DNA from: Paracnuella aquatica
Lineage (GTDB): Bacteria; Bacteroidota; Bacteroidia; Chitinophagales; Chitinophagaceae
Assembly (NCBI RefSeq): GCF_003332885.2
Contig: NZ_QOWJ01000013.1
Coordinates: 1-64,000, forward strand
Length of the DNA stretch: 64,000 bases
Direction of reading: 5' to 3'
Shown here: one piece after another, positions 54,080 through 62,967 of the stretch
Numbering within the stretch: the stretch's first letter is position 1
Layout: every line of letters starts with the position of its first letter
Program-made: the position numbers and the translations under genes
The notes under the pieces: model-generated
Told to the model about the DNA's origin: nothing
Database searches by the model: none
The model's input: only the letters and a program-made list of their open reading frames with translations

Positions 54080-55474
54080 CTACAGCTTCTTGAGGGTGGA
54101 TGCGCCTGGCAGGCGGATGGTAAACGTAGTACCCCTGCCTTCTTTGGAAGCTACAGCGATGGTGCCCTTGTGCAGTTTGATGATGCGGTCGGCCAGTGAG
54201 AGCCCTAATCCAAAACCCGTTGCCGGCTGTGCGCCACCGGCCCGGTAAAAAGGCTGGAATATCTGGCCTAGTTCCTCCGCTTTTATGCCGGGTCCTTCGT
54301 CGTTAATAGTGATGATGATGTATTGCTGCGCCTCTGTTGCCAGCACCACGTTGGCGGTATGCTGCGGCGAATATTTGCATGCGTTGAGCACTATGTTTTT
54401 AATGGCGGTAAACAGCAGCGGCTCATTGCCGAACACTAATAAGTATTCTTCTTCCTCGGGCAGGTTTTCAAAATCAATCCGCACGGTGTAGTCGGGGTGA
54501 ATGGCCGTGGCTTCCGCAGGCAGCCGCAAAATAATTTCGTCCATGCGGATCAGCGTGATCTCCAGCCCGCCGGGGTTGCCCGATGCTTTGGCAAACTCCA
54601 GCAGGGCCTGCGTGAGCTTACACAGGTGCTGCACGTCCTGGAAAATGGAGAACATGACGCTGCGGTAACTTTCGGCATCACGTTCACGGCTAAGCGAAAT
54701 TTCCAATTGGCTGGAAATGGCGGTCAATGGCGTGGACAATTCATGCGATGCATTGGCAATAAAACGGCGCTGCATTTCAAAGCTTTCCTGCAGCCGGTCA
54801 AGCAACGAATTGAGCGTGGCCGCCAGCTGGTGCCATTCGTCGTTTGATGCACCGGTATCGATGCGGCGGGCCAGGTTTTGCGCTGAAATATCCCGCACAT
54901 CATTGGAAATGCGTTTGAGCGGCACCAGCAGGCTGCGCGAAAAAAAGTACCCACTGATGAGCACCAGTATATTGCCCGCTAAAAAACCGGCCAGCAAGAT
55001 GTTGCCCAGCTGGCGCAGGCTTTCGCGGCCCACACGGTCTTCGGCTGCGGCAAAAACAACAATGTCGCCGCCGCCCGTTTTGTAATGATGGCCTACCGCT
55101 TCCTTGCCGCCCGTTTCGTAAAAAATCTTGCCCTTTTGCCGCACCTGTTCTATTTGCGCAGCGCCGATAGCTAACGTATCGCCGGGCACATCGCTGTATT
55201 GATACACCCGCTTGTCCTTGCTGTTGTACGCCACCAGTGTTTTATTGGCCAGCGAAATGGTGGTGGCTGCATCAATGCGCTGGATGAGGCTCCTATCGAA
55301 CAGCTCGTGCTGGCTCAGCAGCCGTGCCGTGGTAATAGCGCGGTTAGTGAGCCGCGTTTTGATGTTAGCAATGCGGGTTTGGTACGAATAATAATAAATG
55401 CCCGAGCACATCATGGCCAGGATGGCCAGCACCACCAGCGAAAATATCAGTGTGATCCTTAGGCGTACCGGCAT
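54080..55474 (-). CDS. HAMP-containing sensor histidine kinase
   Basis: A 464-residue kinase. Two membrane helices (LIFSLVVLAILAMMCSGIYYY and LLAGFLAGNILVLISGYFF) border a sensor of about 130 residues. A HAMP linker (RSLLVPLKRISNDVRDI) leads to the HisKA helix with the phosphorylated His in FIANASHELSTPLTAISSQL, then NIVLNACKYSPQ, INDEGPGIKAEE and GFGLGLSLADRIIKLHKG in the ATPase. The gene starts one base after the stop of the response regulator, so the two are co-translated. Confidence 0.93.
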   Translation of the reverse strand: MPVRLRITLIFSLVVLAILAMMCSGIYYYSYQTRIANIKTRLTNRAITTARLLSQHELFDRSLIQRIDAATTISLANKTLVAYNSKDKRVYQYSDVPGDTLAIGAAQIEQVRQKGKIFYETGGKEAVGHHYKTGGGDIVVFAAAEDRVGRESLRQLGNILLAGFLAGNILVLISGYFFSRSLLVPLKRISNDVRDISAQNLARRIDTGASNDEWHQLAATLNSLLDRLQESFEMQRRFIANASHELSTPLTAISSQLEISLSRERDAESYRSVMFSIFQDVQHLCKLTQALLEFAKASGNPGGLEITLIRMDEIILRLPAEATAIHPDYTVRIDFENLPEEEEYLLVFGNEPLLFTAIKNIVLNACKYSPQHTANVVLATEAQQYIIITINDEGPGIKAEELGQIFQPFYRAGGAQPATGFGLGLSLADRIIKLHKGTIAVASKEGRGTTFTIRLPGASTLKKL

Positions 55475-55475
55475 G

Positions 55476-56168
55476 TTATGAATGATCTTTTAAAATATAG
55501 CCCATGCCCACCTGTGTTTCGATGAGGCGGGTATCAAAAGGTTTGTCCACTTTGTTGCGCAGGTAATTGATGTACACATCAATCACGTTGGTATGCGTAT
55601 CAAAATCAATATCCCAAACATTGATGGCGAGGTCGGCCCGAGATACGACGCGGTTTTTATTGCGCAGCAGGTATTCGAGCAGTTGAAACTCTTTAGCGGT
55701 GAGCTGTATTTTTTTACCATCGCGTTTTACTTCCTTGCTTTCCACGTTCAGCTCCAAGTCGGCCGCTTTCAATACCGTACCCGTGGGCACCTGCTGGTTG
55801 ATGGTGCGTTTGAGCAACACCCTTATTTTCATCAGCAGTTCCCGAAACTCAAACGGCTTAATGATGTAATCATCGGCACCGGCATCGTACCCTTCAATCT
55901 TATCATTCAATGCACTCAAAGCCGTAAGCATAATGATGGGTGTGTGCTGGTCGCGGGCCCTGATGCGGGTGCACAACTCATAACCGTTCATGCCGGGCAG
56001 GTTGATATCGAGCACCACCAGGTTGTAGCTGCCTTGCTCAAACATGCGCCAGCCAATGTTGCCGTCATACGCCGCATCGGCCTGGAAGCCCGCTTCTTCG
56101 AGCCCCATGCGCAGGGTATCGGCAATCTTTTTTTCGTCTTCCACCAACAGTATGCTGCGTTCCTCCAT
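55476..56168 (-). CDS. OmpR-family response regulator
   Basis: A 230-residue regulator with LLVEDEKKIADTL, phospho-Asp in LVVLDINLPGMNG, IIMLTALSALND and DYIIKPFEFRELL. The winged helix at the C-terminus includes FQLLEYLLRNKNRVVSRADL and NVIDVYINYLRNKVDKP. It starts at ATG 56168, divergent from the universal-stress gene with a 130-bp shared region. Its targets may include that gene. Confidence 0.94.
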   Translation of the reverse strand: MEERSILLVEDEKKIADTLRMGLEEAGFQADAAYDGNIGWRMFEQGSYNLVVLDINLPGMNGYELCTRIRARDQHTPIIMLTALSALNDKIEGYDAGADDYIIKPFEFRELLMKIRVLLKRTINQQVPTGTVLKAADLELNVESKEVKRDGKKIQLTAKEFQLLEYLLRNKNRVVSRADLAINVWDIDFDTHTNVIDVYINYLRNKVDKPFDTRLIETQVGMGYILKDHS

Positions 56169-56298
56169 GCACTAAAATTTAAGGTGTATATAATCGTATT
56201 GCAAATTAAGCCCCAGGGCTGCTGCTACTCCATTCTAATGTTATTCTAATTTCTTATTAATGCCGGCCTAATACCCCGGTGGTAGCTTCGTGAACGTG

Positions 56299-57144
56299 AT
56301 GCAGCAAACATTCAGCAACATATTAATACCGGTTGATTTCACCCAGAATACTGAGGTAGCAATAGCCCGTGCGCTGGATGTGGTGGACAAAAGCGGTGGC
56401 ACACTGCACCTGCTACATGTGCAGCAATTGTTGTGGCGGCAAAATGCTGCAGCCAACAAACAAATGGCGCAAAAGCTGGCCACATGGAAAGGCTTGCTGG
56501 AAGAATCGACACCCGGAGTTACGGTGCACAGCATTTTAAAATGGGCAACCAACGTGCAAAAAAGCATCGTGGCCACAGCAGCAGCCGTTAATGCCGACCT
56601 GATTGTGATAGGCAAACGGACGCCGCACAAATGGCCGCGACTCATTGGTGCTGTCAACCCTTCTAAGCTGGCAGCTACATCGGGCATACCGGTGCTCACC
56701 GCAAGGCCGGGCTCGCTGCACCAGCCTATTAAAACCATCGTGGTGCCGGTGTCCGATTCGCTGCCCGAAACAAAAATGCAAACGCTTACCGCGCTGTGCG
56801 GCAGGCTGCGGCCCATGGTACACCTGGTGGCATTTGGCAGCGGTGCGGCTATTTCAAAAAAAGCCACCAACACGCTGCTCCACCTGTACGAGTGGGTGCA
56901 AAAATCCCTGCTCTGCCCGGTTGAATTTACACTGCTGGAAGGCAAGCCGGGGGCAAAACAACTGCTGCGGTTTGCAGCCCGCATTGATGCCGACCTGGTG
57001 CTGGTTTACCCCGAAAATGAAACGGGGCTGGATTTCTGGAACCGCCCTATCCAGGATGCTCTACCGGCTCATTCAAAGGTTGAGGTGCTGGCGGTGCGCC
57101 GGCCAATTATAACAACAACAGAAAAACAACAACATTATGAATAA
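56299..57144 (+). CDS. Two-domain universal stress protein
   Basis: About 281 residues with two UspA-type folds. The first opens FSNILIPVDFTQNTEVAIARAL and contains LIVIGKRTPHKWPRLIGAV; the second opens TIVVPVSDSLPET and contains ADLVLVYPENETGL. The nucleotide-binding loop is weak in the second. The ATG at 56299 is chosen over the GTG at 56290. The stop overlaps the start of the TPR gene by eight bases, so the two are translationally coupled. It diverges from a two-component system. Confidence 0.8.
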   Translation: MQQTFSNILIPVDFTQNTEVAIARALDVVDKSGGTLHLLHVQQLLWRQNAAANKQMAQKLATWKGLLEESTPGVTVHSILKWATNVQKSIVATAAAVNADLIVIGKRTPHKWPRLIGAVNPSKLAATSGIPVLTARPGSLHQPIKTIVVPVSDSLPETKMQTLTALCGRLRPMVHLVAFGSGAAISKKATNTLLHLYEWVQKSLLCPVEFTLLEGKPGAKQLLRFAARIDADLVLVYPENETGLDFWNRPIQDALPAHSKVEVLAVRRPIITTTEKQQHYE

Positions 57145-58756
57145 ACTAACCACCACACTGGGTGCATTGCTCCTGATTACAGGACCGGTGCTGGCCCAAA
57201 ACATCGAGGATGCGAATAAAAGCCTGTATTACGAACGCTACCAAAGCGCCCGGGATGCGTTTAGCCAAATAACGGCGCAACAGCCCGAAAATGGCGAAGC
57301 ATGGCTGGGACTGACGCAGGCCTTGCTGGCACAGGACAGCACTGCGGCAGCAAACGGGGCATTGGCTGCTGCGCCACAAAGCGTGGCCGGTCAGCCCATG
57401 TTCCAGGTAGCTAAGGGTGCTGCGCTGCTGGATGCCGCTAAAAAAGACAGTGCCACTTACTATTTTGAGCAGGCATTGAATAAAACAAAACAGAAGGATG
57501 CTGCCGTATTAAAAGCCGTTGCCGCTGCACACTTACAGGCAGAAGGCGGTGATGCGGCCGTGGCTGCCGACCTGTTGCAAAAAGCCATCAAACGCGACAA
57601 ACGCGATGCAGCACTGTACACCCTGTTGGGCGATGCGTACCGCAAACTGGGCAAGAGCGGTGAGGCCTTCCAGATGTACCAGGAAGCCATTGCAAAAGAT
57701 GCTAAACATGCACGGGCACATTACCAGTTAGGCGACATTTTCTTATCGCAGAAAAATGCCGAAATGTATGTGCAGCATTTTGAAAATGCACTGGCCGCAG
57801 ATCCTAATTACGGGCCTGCGCTGGAAAAACTGTATGCCTACGAATTTGCCCGCAACCCGGCCAAAGCAAAGGAATACTACAACCGTTTCCTGTCCAACAC
57901 CGATACTTCGGTGGCTAACCAATACGACCTTGCCGACCTGTTGTACCTCAATAAAGAATACAACGAGGCCATTGCCAAAGCAAAAGGTTTGATCGGGCAG
58001 GAAGGGGATGCCGTGCAGCCAAGAATCTTCAAACTGATTGGTTATAGCTATGCAGGTTTGAAAGACACCGCTCAGGCCCTGACTTATTTCAACCAGTATT
58101 TTGAAAAGGCCCCCGACAGCATGGTGATTGCGCAGGATTATATGGCCATGGGCGATTTTGTAATGGCCGGCAACAGCGCCGATAAAGATTCACTGGCATC
58201 GTTATACCTTACCCGCGCCGTAGCGCTGGAGCCCGATTCGGCGGCCCGGTACCAGCATTACCGCAAACTGGCCGATATGGCCGGTGCACGTAAAGCATAT
58301 GCGGAGCAAGGCAAATGGCTGCAGCAATATTACACCGGTAACAATGCTGCTACCAACCTCGACCTGTTCAATACCGGCCTGGCTTATTTCCGCGCCGAAG
58401 ACTATGCCATGGCCGATTCGATCTATGGCATGTACACCCAAAAATATCCGGAGCAAAGTTTTGGATATTACTGGCTGGCCAAGAGCAAGGCCCTGCTAGA
58501 TCCGGAAATGAAAGAAGGCCTGGCGGTGCCCGTGTACCAGCAACTGATTGAAGTGCTGCAAAAAGACACCAGCGATGCAAACTACCAGAAATGGATGGTG
58601 GAAGCTTATGGTTACCTGGCGGCATACGAGGCCAACAGCCAGAAAGATTACACCGAAGCCATCGGGTATTTTGAAAAATTGCTGGAGGTAGACCCGGGCA
58701 ATGCCGATGCTAAAAAATACATCGAGATCCTGGAGAAAGATACCAGCAGTAAATAG
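57137..58756 (+). CDS. Exported tetratricopeptide-repeat protein
   Basis: A 539-residue protein with a signal peptide (LGALLLITGPVLAQN). The rest is a chain of TPRs, for example SLYYERYQSARDAFSQITAQ, ALYTLLGDAYRKLGKSGEAF, AHYQLGDIFLSQKNAEMYVQ and EAIGYFEKLLEVDPGNADA near the end. It should be periplasmic and act as a scaffold. Its start lies within the last codons of the universal-stress gene. It is ended by the terminator at 58791. Confidence 0.85.
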   Translation: MNKLTTTLGALLLITGPVLAQNIEDANKSLYYERYQSARDAFSQITAQQPENGEAWLGLTQALLAQDSTAAANGALAAAPQSVAGQPMFQVAKGAALLDAAKKDSATYYFEQALNKTKQKDAAVLKAVAAAHLQAEGGDAAVAADLLQKAIKRDKRDAALYTLLGDAYRKLGKSGEAFQMYQEAIAKDAKHARAHYQLGDIFLSQKNAEMYVQHFENALAADPNYGPALEKLYAYEFARNPAKAKEYYNRFLSNTDTSVANQYDLADLLYLNKEYNEAIAKAKGLIGQEGDAVQPRIFKLIGYSYAGLKDTAQALTYFNQYFEKAPDSMVIAQDYMAMGDFVMAGNSADKDSLASLYLTRAVALEPDSAARYQHYRKLADMAGARKAYAEQGKWLQQYYTGNNAATNLDLFNTGLAYFRAEDYAMADSIYGMYTQKYPEQSFGYYWLAKSKALLDPEMKEGLAVPVYQQLIEVLQKDTSDANYQKWMVEAYGYLAAYEANSQKDYTEAIGYFEKLLEVDPGNADAKKYIEILEKDTSSK

Positions 58757-58790
58757 CCTTTTTCATAGTGTTTGTTTTTTGGTGGATTTC

Positions 58791-58820
58791 AAAAATGCCT
58801 CCCGGTTGGGAGGCATTTTT
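58791..58820. terminator. Terminator between convergent genes
   Basis: AAAAATGCCTCCC pairs perfectly with GGGAGGCATTTTT around GGTT. Confidence 0.9.
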
Positions 58821-58875
58821 ATTTGAATACCTTTTTTAATAGCTCTTCTGCTACATGCATGAACCACACCGCGGC

Positions 58876-58904
58876 TTGTCATGCTGCACTTGTTGCAGCA
58901 GCTC
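58876..58904 (+). repeat. Single REP-like unit (same family as 28061-28176)
   Basis: TGTCATGCTGCACTTGTTGC continuing AGCAGCTC resembles the ATGC(C/T)GAACTTGTTTC core at 28 kb, with a few changes but a preserved hairpin (TGCTGC against GCAGCA). It lies between the TPR terminator and the HAD gene. Confidence 0.45.
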
Positions 58905-58964
58905 ACTACCGCTTTTTTTAAAAAAATCTGTACTTTAAATAAACGGGCAAAACTGAACATGGCA

Positions 58965-59660
58965 CTAACTAGCGGTCACCACTAAACGCTCCACCAACAG
59001 GTGCAACTTTGGTGCTATAAAATCGGGTGGTGGCGCCAGTGGGTAAGCCATTTGCTGCGGCCGCTGAATGAACGCCGTTTTCATACCGGCATAATGCGCT
59101 CCTGCCACATCCCAAGGATGCGCCGTTACCAGCAGGCAATCGTCGGTGGGTACCGCCATTTTTTGCGCAGCCCATTGGTACACTTCGCAGGCGGGTTTGA
59201 ATTTTTTGATCTCCTCCCCGCTCATTACGCCGTCGAAATAAGAAATCAACCCGGTGCGTTCCATGCGTTCCTGCACCACCTGCGCCGGTGCATTGGTGAG
59301 TGCCGCCAGCCGGTAGCCGGCATCTTTCAACGCCGACAAAGCTTCAGGCACGCCATCGTGCAGCGGCAGGTGTTTCATCAGGTGCAGCATATCGTCCACC
59401 TCGTGGCCCGGCACTGTTTTGCCCAGGCTTTTGGCACTCATGTGCAGCGTGGCTTTGCAGATGTCGGGGAAGGGGTGAAATTGGCCAACACAATTATCGA
59501 GAAAACAGTATTGCATGAGCAGTTCAAACCAAATGGTGAAACCCCGCTTGCTATCCAGTACCGAATTGATGCGGCGCTGGATGTTGCTCATGTCCATCAG
59601 CGTTTCATACACATCGAACAAAATGAGGCCGGGTTTAAAATCATCTTTATCCGTTGCCAT
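58965..59660 (-). CDS. HAD-superfamily haloacid-dehalogenase-like hydrolase (type II)
   Basis: A 231-residue cytosolic protein. Motif I is ILFDVYETLMDM with the nucleophilic Asp, motif II is LAALTNAPAQ, motif III Lys is in EEIKKFKPACEVYQ, and the C-terminal VTAHPWDVAGAHYAGMKTAF matches type II haloacid dehalogenases. The start is ATG 59660 (MATDKDDFKPG); the frame is open to 59714. Substrate could be a haloacid or a phosphate; not decidable. It lies 69 bp after the antiporter gene on the same strand. Confidence 0.83.
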   Translation of the reverse strand: MATDKDDFKPGLILFDVYETLMDMSNIQRRINSVLDSKRGFTIWFELLMQYCFLDNCVGQFHPFPDICKATLHMSAKSLGKTVPGHEVDDMLHLMKHLPLHDGVPEALSALKDAGYRLAALTNAPAQVVQERMERTGLISYFDGVMSGEEIKKFKPACEVYQWAAQKMAVPTDDCLLVTAHPWDVAGAHYAGMKTAFIQRPQQMAYPLAPPPDFIAPKLHLLVERLVVTAS

Positions 59661-59729
59661 GTAATGCTGGTAATTTGTTTGTTTATAAAAAAAATACTGC
59701 TGGCAAATGATCAATCAACGAGCAAGCAA

Positions 59730-61895
59730 CTACACTTTACGGAACAGCCTTTTCCATAAACGGCCGGCTTTGCTTACCTGCGCCACGCTGTCCGAAATAG
59801 TTTCGGCCAGTGAGCCATCTACAAACTGCACATCATCCATTTTTATACCCCGCTCCACCTGCTGCGGGTACAGCATGATAAAGCTGTTGGAGCCAAAATA
59901 ATTGGACAGGTAATAAGGCAATTTTTCCAGCGAAGGCTGGTACGAAACATGGTCTTTGCGCGACGACACAATCACCAGCAGGTCGTCTTTTTTAACCTCT
60001 CGGCTAAAGATGAGAAAGTCGTCCCAGTTGCTGAACGCATGACAGGATATTTTTACTTCTGCTTTCTGCGCCGCTTGCTGATCCTGCAATTCCTTGATGG
60101 TTTCGGGAGTGGCAAAAAAGTCAATGGGCAGGCCTGCTTCTTTGGCAATAGTCGTCAGTTTCGAGAACCAGTGTGCAAATCCCGGTTCCAGTTCTGCCTT
60201 GATTGTTACCACCACCACCAGGCGCTTGAGTGTATTAAACGGCTGAACCGATTTATAAATAAAAATAGTTTCCGATGTGTGGCGCAAAATGCTATCGGCG
60301 GTGGCACCCAAGAAATTGTGCTGGTTGGCCGAACGATGCAACCCGATAATCAGGTCGGTAATGTTTTGCTCTTTCAACGTATAAATAATGCCATTGCTTA
60401 CATTAACATCAAAACGGGTAAGGGGTAAAATGGTTTGCTCCGTAGCAGCAGCATGATGCACTGCTTTGTCCATCATTTTTTTTGCTATCGTTTTTGTTTT
60501 ACCGTTATCCGATTCATCGGAAATAATATTCAGCGCATATACGGGCACGTTACTATGACGGGGTTTTAGCATCATGCCAAAGTCAATGAGTTCGGTTACC
60601 GTATCAGGATAAGCCAGTGAAATCAGGATCCGTTCATTGCTATCGCCTTCATCGCGGGGAACATTTTCTTCCTGCAATGCCAGTTGTTGTGCAGTACGTT
60701 CCACTACAAACGAAGAAATAGTACAGGTAATGAGGATCATAATGATAGTACCGTTCAATACATCTTCGTTCAAAAGCCTGATGGGTTCACCGGTGGGCGT
60801 TTCGCCGATGATGATATTATAGCCCACCAACACAATAGCCAGCGTAGCGCCTACCCGGGCGGTGCTCAGCCCATAAATCATACCCCGCTCCAATGGCGAC
60901 AGCCGAAAAGTTTTTTGCGTCAACAGCGCTGCCAGGTATTTGGTCAAAACGCCCAATACCGTCATTACCGCCGCAACCTTTAATGCACCGAGGCCTTTAA
61001 ACAACACACTGAAATCGATCAGCATGCCTACACTGATCAGGAAAAATGGTATAAAAAACGCATTGCCTACAAACTCAATACGGTTCATCAGTGCCGAACT
61101 GTGTGGAATAAAACGGTTGAGGGCCAAGCCCGCCAAAAAAGCACCGATGATGTGCTCTAAGCCTGCCAGCTCGGCCAGGAATGCGCCAAGGAAAACCATC
61201 GCCAGCACAAAAATGTACTGCGAAACCGCATCTTCGAATTTTTTAAAAAACCAACGGGCAATAAGCGGGAACACAAAAAAGATAATGGCGCCAAACACCA
61301 GTGTAGAAATTGCCAACTGCACCCAAAACGTAGCATCAATGTCGCCGCGTGTAGTGCCAATTACCGCAGCCAGCACCAACAGGGCCAGGATATCGGTAAT
61401 GATGGTGCCGCCAATGGTTAACGTAACCGAACGGATGCGGTTGATGCCGTATTTGCTGGCAATAGGGTAAGCCAGCAATGTATGGGTGGCAAACATACTG
61501 GCCACCAATATGGCTGTGGGCCAGCTAAAGTTCAACACGTAATAAACGGCTACACTTCCGAGGCCGATGGGCAGCAGGAAGGTAAACAGTCCAAACACCA
61601 GACTGGTTATGCGGTTTTTCCTGAACTCTTCCAGGTCTATTTCCAAACCGGCCGTAAACATGATATAAAGCAAGCCCACCGTGCCAAAAAGCACAATGCT
61701 GCTATCACGCAGCAACAAATTCAACCCATACGGACCTACAATCATCCCGGCGAGGATCAGGCCGATGATGTGTGGCACTTTGATCTTATTAAACAGGATG
61801 GGTGCAAAAAGTATGATGAACAATACCAATGAAAACACAACAACCGGGTTGCTCAGTGGTAACGAAAAATCCAGATCGCTTAATAAATAAATCAT
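59730..61895 (-). CDS. CPA2-type cation:proton antiporter with universal-stress-like C-terminus
   Basis: A 721-residue protein. The first ~400 residues are membrane helices of a Na+ or K+/H+ antiporter (LVLFIILFAPILFNKIKVP, LLYIMFTAGLEIDLEEF with the conserved TAGLEIDL, GLEHIIGAFLAGLALNRFIP). The C-terminal ~300 residues hold two UspA-like units (ERILISLAYPDTVTELIDFG; LKRLVVVVTIKAELEPG), a common regulatory fusion. It starts at ATG 61895, eight bases after the lipoprotein gene, and probably forms an operon with it and the HAD gene. Confidence 0.9.
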   Translation of the reverse strand: MIYLLSDLDFSLPLSNPVVVFSLVLFIILFAPILFNKIKVPHIIGLILAGMIVGPYGLNLLLRDSSIVLFGTVGLLYIMFTAGLEIDLEEFRKNRITSLVFGLFTFLLPIGLGSVAVYYVLNFSWPTAILVASMFATHTLLAYPIASKYGINRIRSVTLTIGGTIITDILALLVLAAVIGTTRGDIDATFWVQLAISTLVFGAIIFFVFPLIARWFFKKFEDAVSQYIFVLAMVFLGAFLAELAGLEHIIGAFLAGLALNRFIPHSSALMNRIEFVGNAFFIPFFLISVGMLIDFSVLFKGLGALKVAAVMTVLGVLTKYLAALLTQKTFRLSPLERGMIYGLSTARVGATLAIVLVGYNIIIGETPTGEPIRLLNEDVLNGTIIMILITCTISSFVVERTAQQLALQEENVPRDEGDSNERILISLAYPDTVTELIDFGMMLKPRHSNVPVYALNIISDESDNGKTKTIAKKMMDKAVHHAAATEQTILPLTRFDVNVSNGIIYTLKEQNITDLIIGLHRSANQHNFLGATADSILRHTSETIFIYKSVQPFNTLKRLVVVVTIKAELEPGFAHWFSKLTTIAKEAGLPIDFFATPETIKELQDQQAAQKAEVKISCHAFSNWDDFLIFSREVKKDDLLVIVSSRKDHVSYQPSLEKLPYYLSNYFGSNSFIMLYPQQVERGIKMDDVQFVDGSLAETISDSVAQVSKAGRLWKRLFRKV

Positions 61896-61903
61896 TCGGC
61901 GGC

Positions 61904-62497
61904 TTATTTGGTGGAGGCGTCCAGTTGCAGGTTATAAACAATGCGGCAATCTTTTTCACGGATGATTTCACGTTTGCCCTCGATGCGTGTCTTGTTGATT
62001 CTTTTCAATTGCACCGACATCTTCACAGGTGTAGTGGCCGTGCCGGTGGCCTGTTCTTCGGTCAGTGTAATAAGGCCGTCGGTAAAGCCGCCTGTGTACA
62101 CCCGAACCAATTGATCATTTACAAGTGCCCGTGCAATGATGGTGTTTGCCTGTTGCACTATTTCCCACTGCTCGGTCTTTATATCACCCACCGCCGAACC
62201 TGGACAGGTGGTTTCGGTACAGGTCATTTGCACATTCCATTTGCCGGCTATATCGGGGTTGGCCATCCAGGCGCTGTCCAATTGTATGGTGCTGTCTGCT
62301 TGTATGGTGCTGTCCATTTTTCGTTCTTTCAGCACCAGCAATTCTTCCCTGATGGCCAGCTCCTGTTCGCGGCTGTTCAATGCCCGCTCTTTTTGTTGCA
62401 CGGCCAGCTCCCTGGCTTGCAGTTCTTTTTGTTTGTTGGCCGATCCACATCCGGCAAAAAGGGCACCGAGACAAATAATACAAAGAAATAGGCGCAT
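61904..62497 (-). CDS. Coiled-coil lipoprotein upstream of the antiporter
   Basis: A 197-residue lipoprotein with a lipobox ending LFAGC (Cys 17). A charged coiled coil (KQKELQARELAVQQKERALN) leads to the tandem repeat DSTIQ-A-DSTIQ-L-DS, encoded by a repeated 18-base word. The C-terminal domain is a beta-sandwich-like lipocalin-type sheet (GKWNVQMTCTETTCPGSAVG, VYTGGFTDGLITLTEEQA). It precedes the antiporter by eight bases. The function is unknown; a periplasmic partner of the antiporter is possible. Confidence 0.7.
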   Translation of the reverse strand: MRLFLCIICLGALFAGCGSANKQKELQARELAVQQKERALNSREQELAIREELLVLKERKMDSTIQADSTIQLDSAWMANPDIAGKWNVQMTCTETTCPGSAVGDIKTEQWEIVQQANTIIARALVNDQLVRVYTGGFTDGLITLTEEQATGTATTPVKMSVQLKRINKTRIEGKREIIREKDCRIVYNLQLDASTK

Positions 62498-62908
62498 AAT
62501 GATCCAGGTTTAAATATGATACAACAACGGCCATCAAAAGTATTCCAACTGTGAGGCACACAAACGCTCAAGTGTTATTTTAATACTTTTCTAATCAAAA
62601 AGGTACTGTAATAAACCTATTTGTTGTAACAACTGAATGTGGTACTTGCAAAATGCAAACCAGTTGGATAGCAAGGTAACCACCATTCAATGCATCAATA
62701 TTTAATTATAAAAACAATGAGTACGCAATGCGTGTACTTTTCTTGTGACGCAATACAAGTATGCAATAAATGAATTGGATTGAATCTTCATTGTTACAAA
62801 AATCCAACGGAATAGTTACATCACCCGCACCAACCTGTCGATACCATTTTTAAAAAAACAACATTGCAGTTGCACCCAGATCCAACCAACATTTTACCAA
62901 TAAAAAAG
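62498..62908. other. Gene-free stretch upstream of the lipoprotein-antiporter genes
   Basis: AT-rich region without a convincing gene, repeat or RNA. It should carry the promoter for the lipoprotein-antiporter-HAD run. Confidence 0.5.
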
Positions 62909-62947
62909 AATACATAAAACGCCGCATGCAGCGGCGCTTTATGTATT
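62909..62947. terminator. Terminator of the BON-domain gene
   Basis: AATACATAAAACGCCGC pairs with GCGGCGCTTTATGTATT with one mismatch around ATGCA, with T-rich sequence on the minus-strand exit side. Confidence 0.85.
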
Positions 62948-62967
62948 TTGAATTTGACAGTACACGA

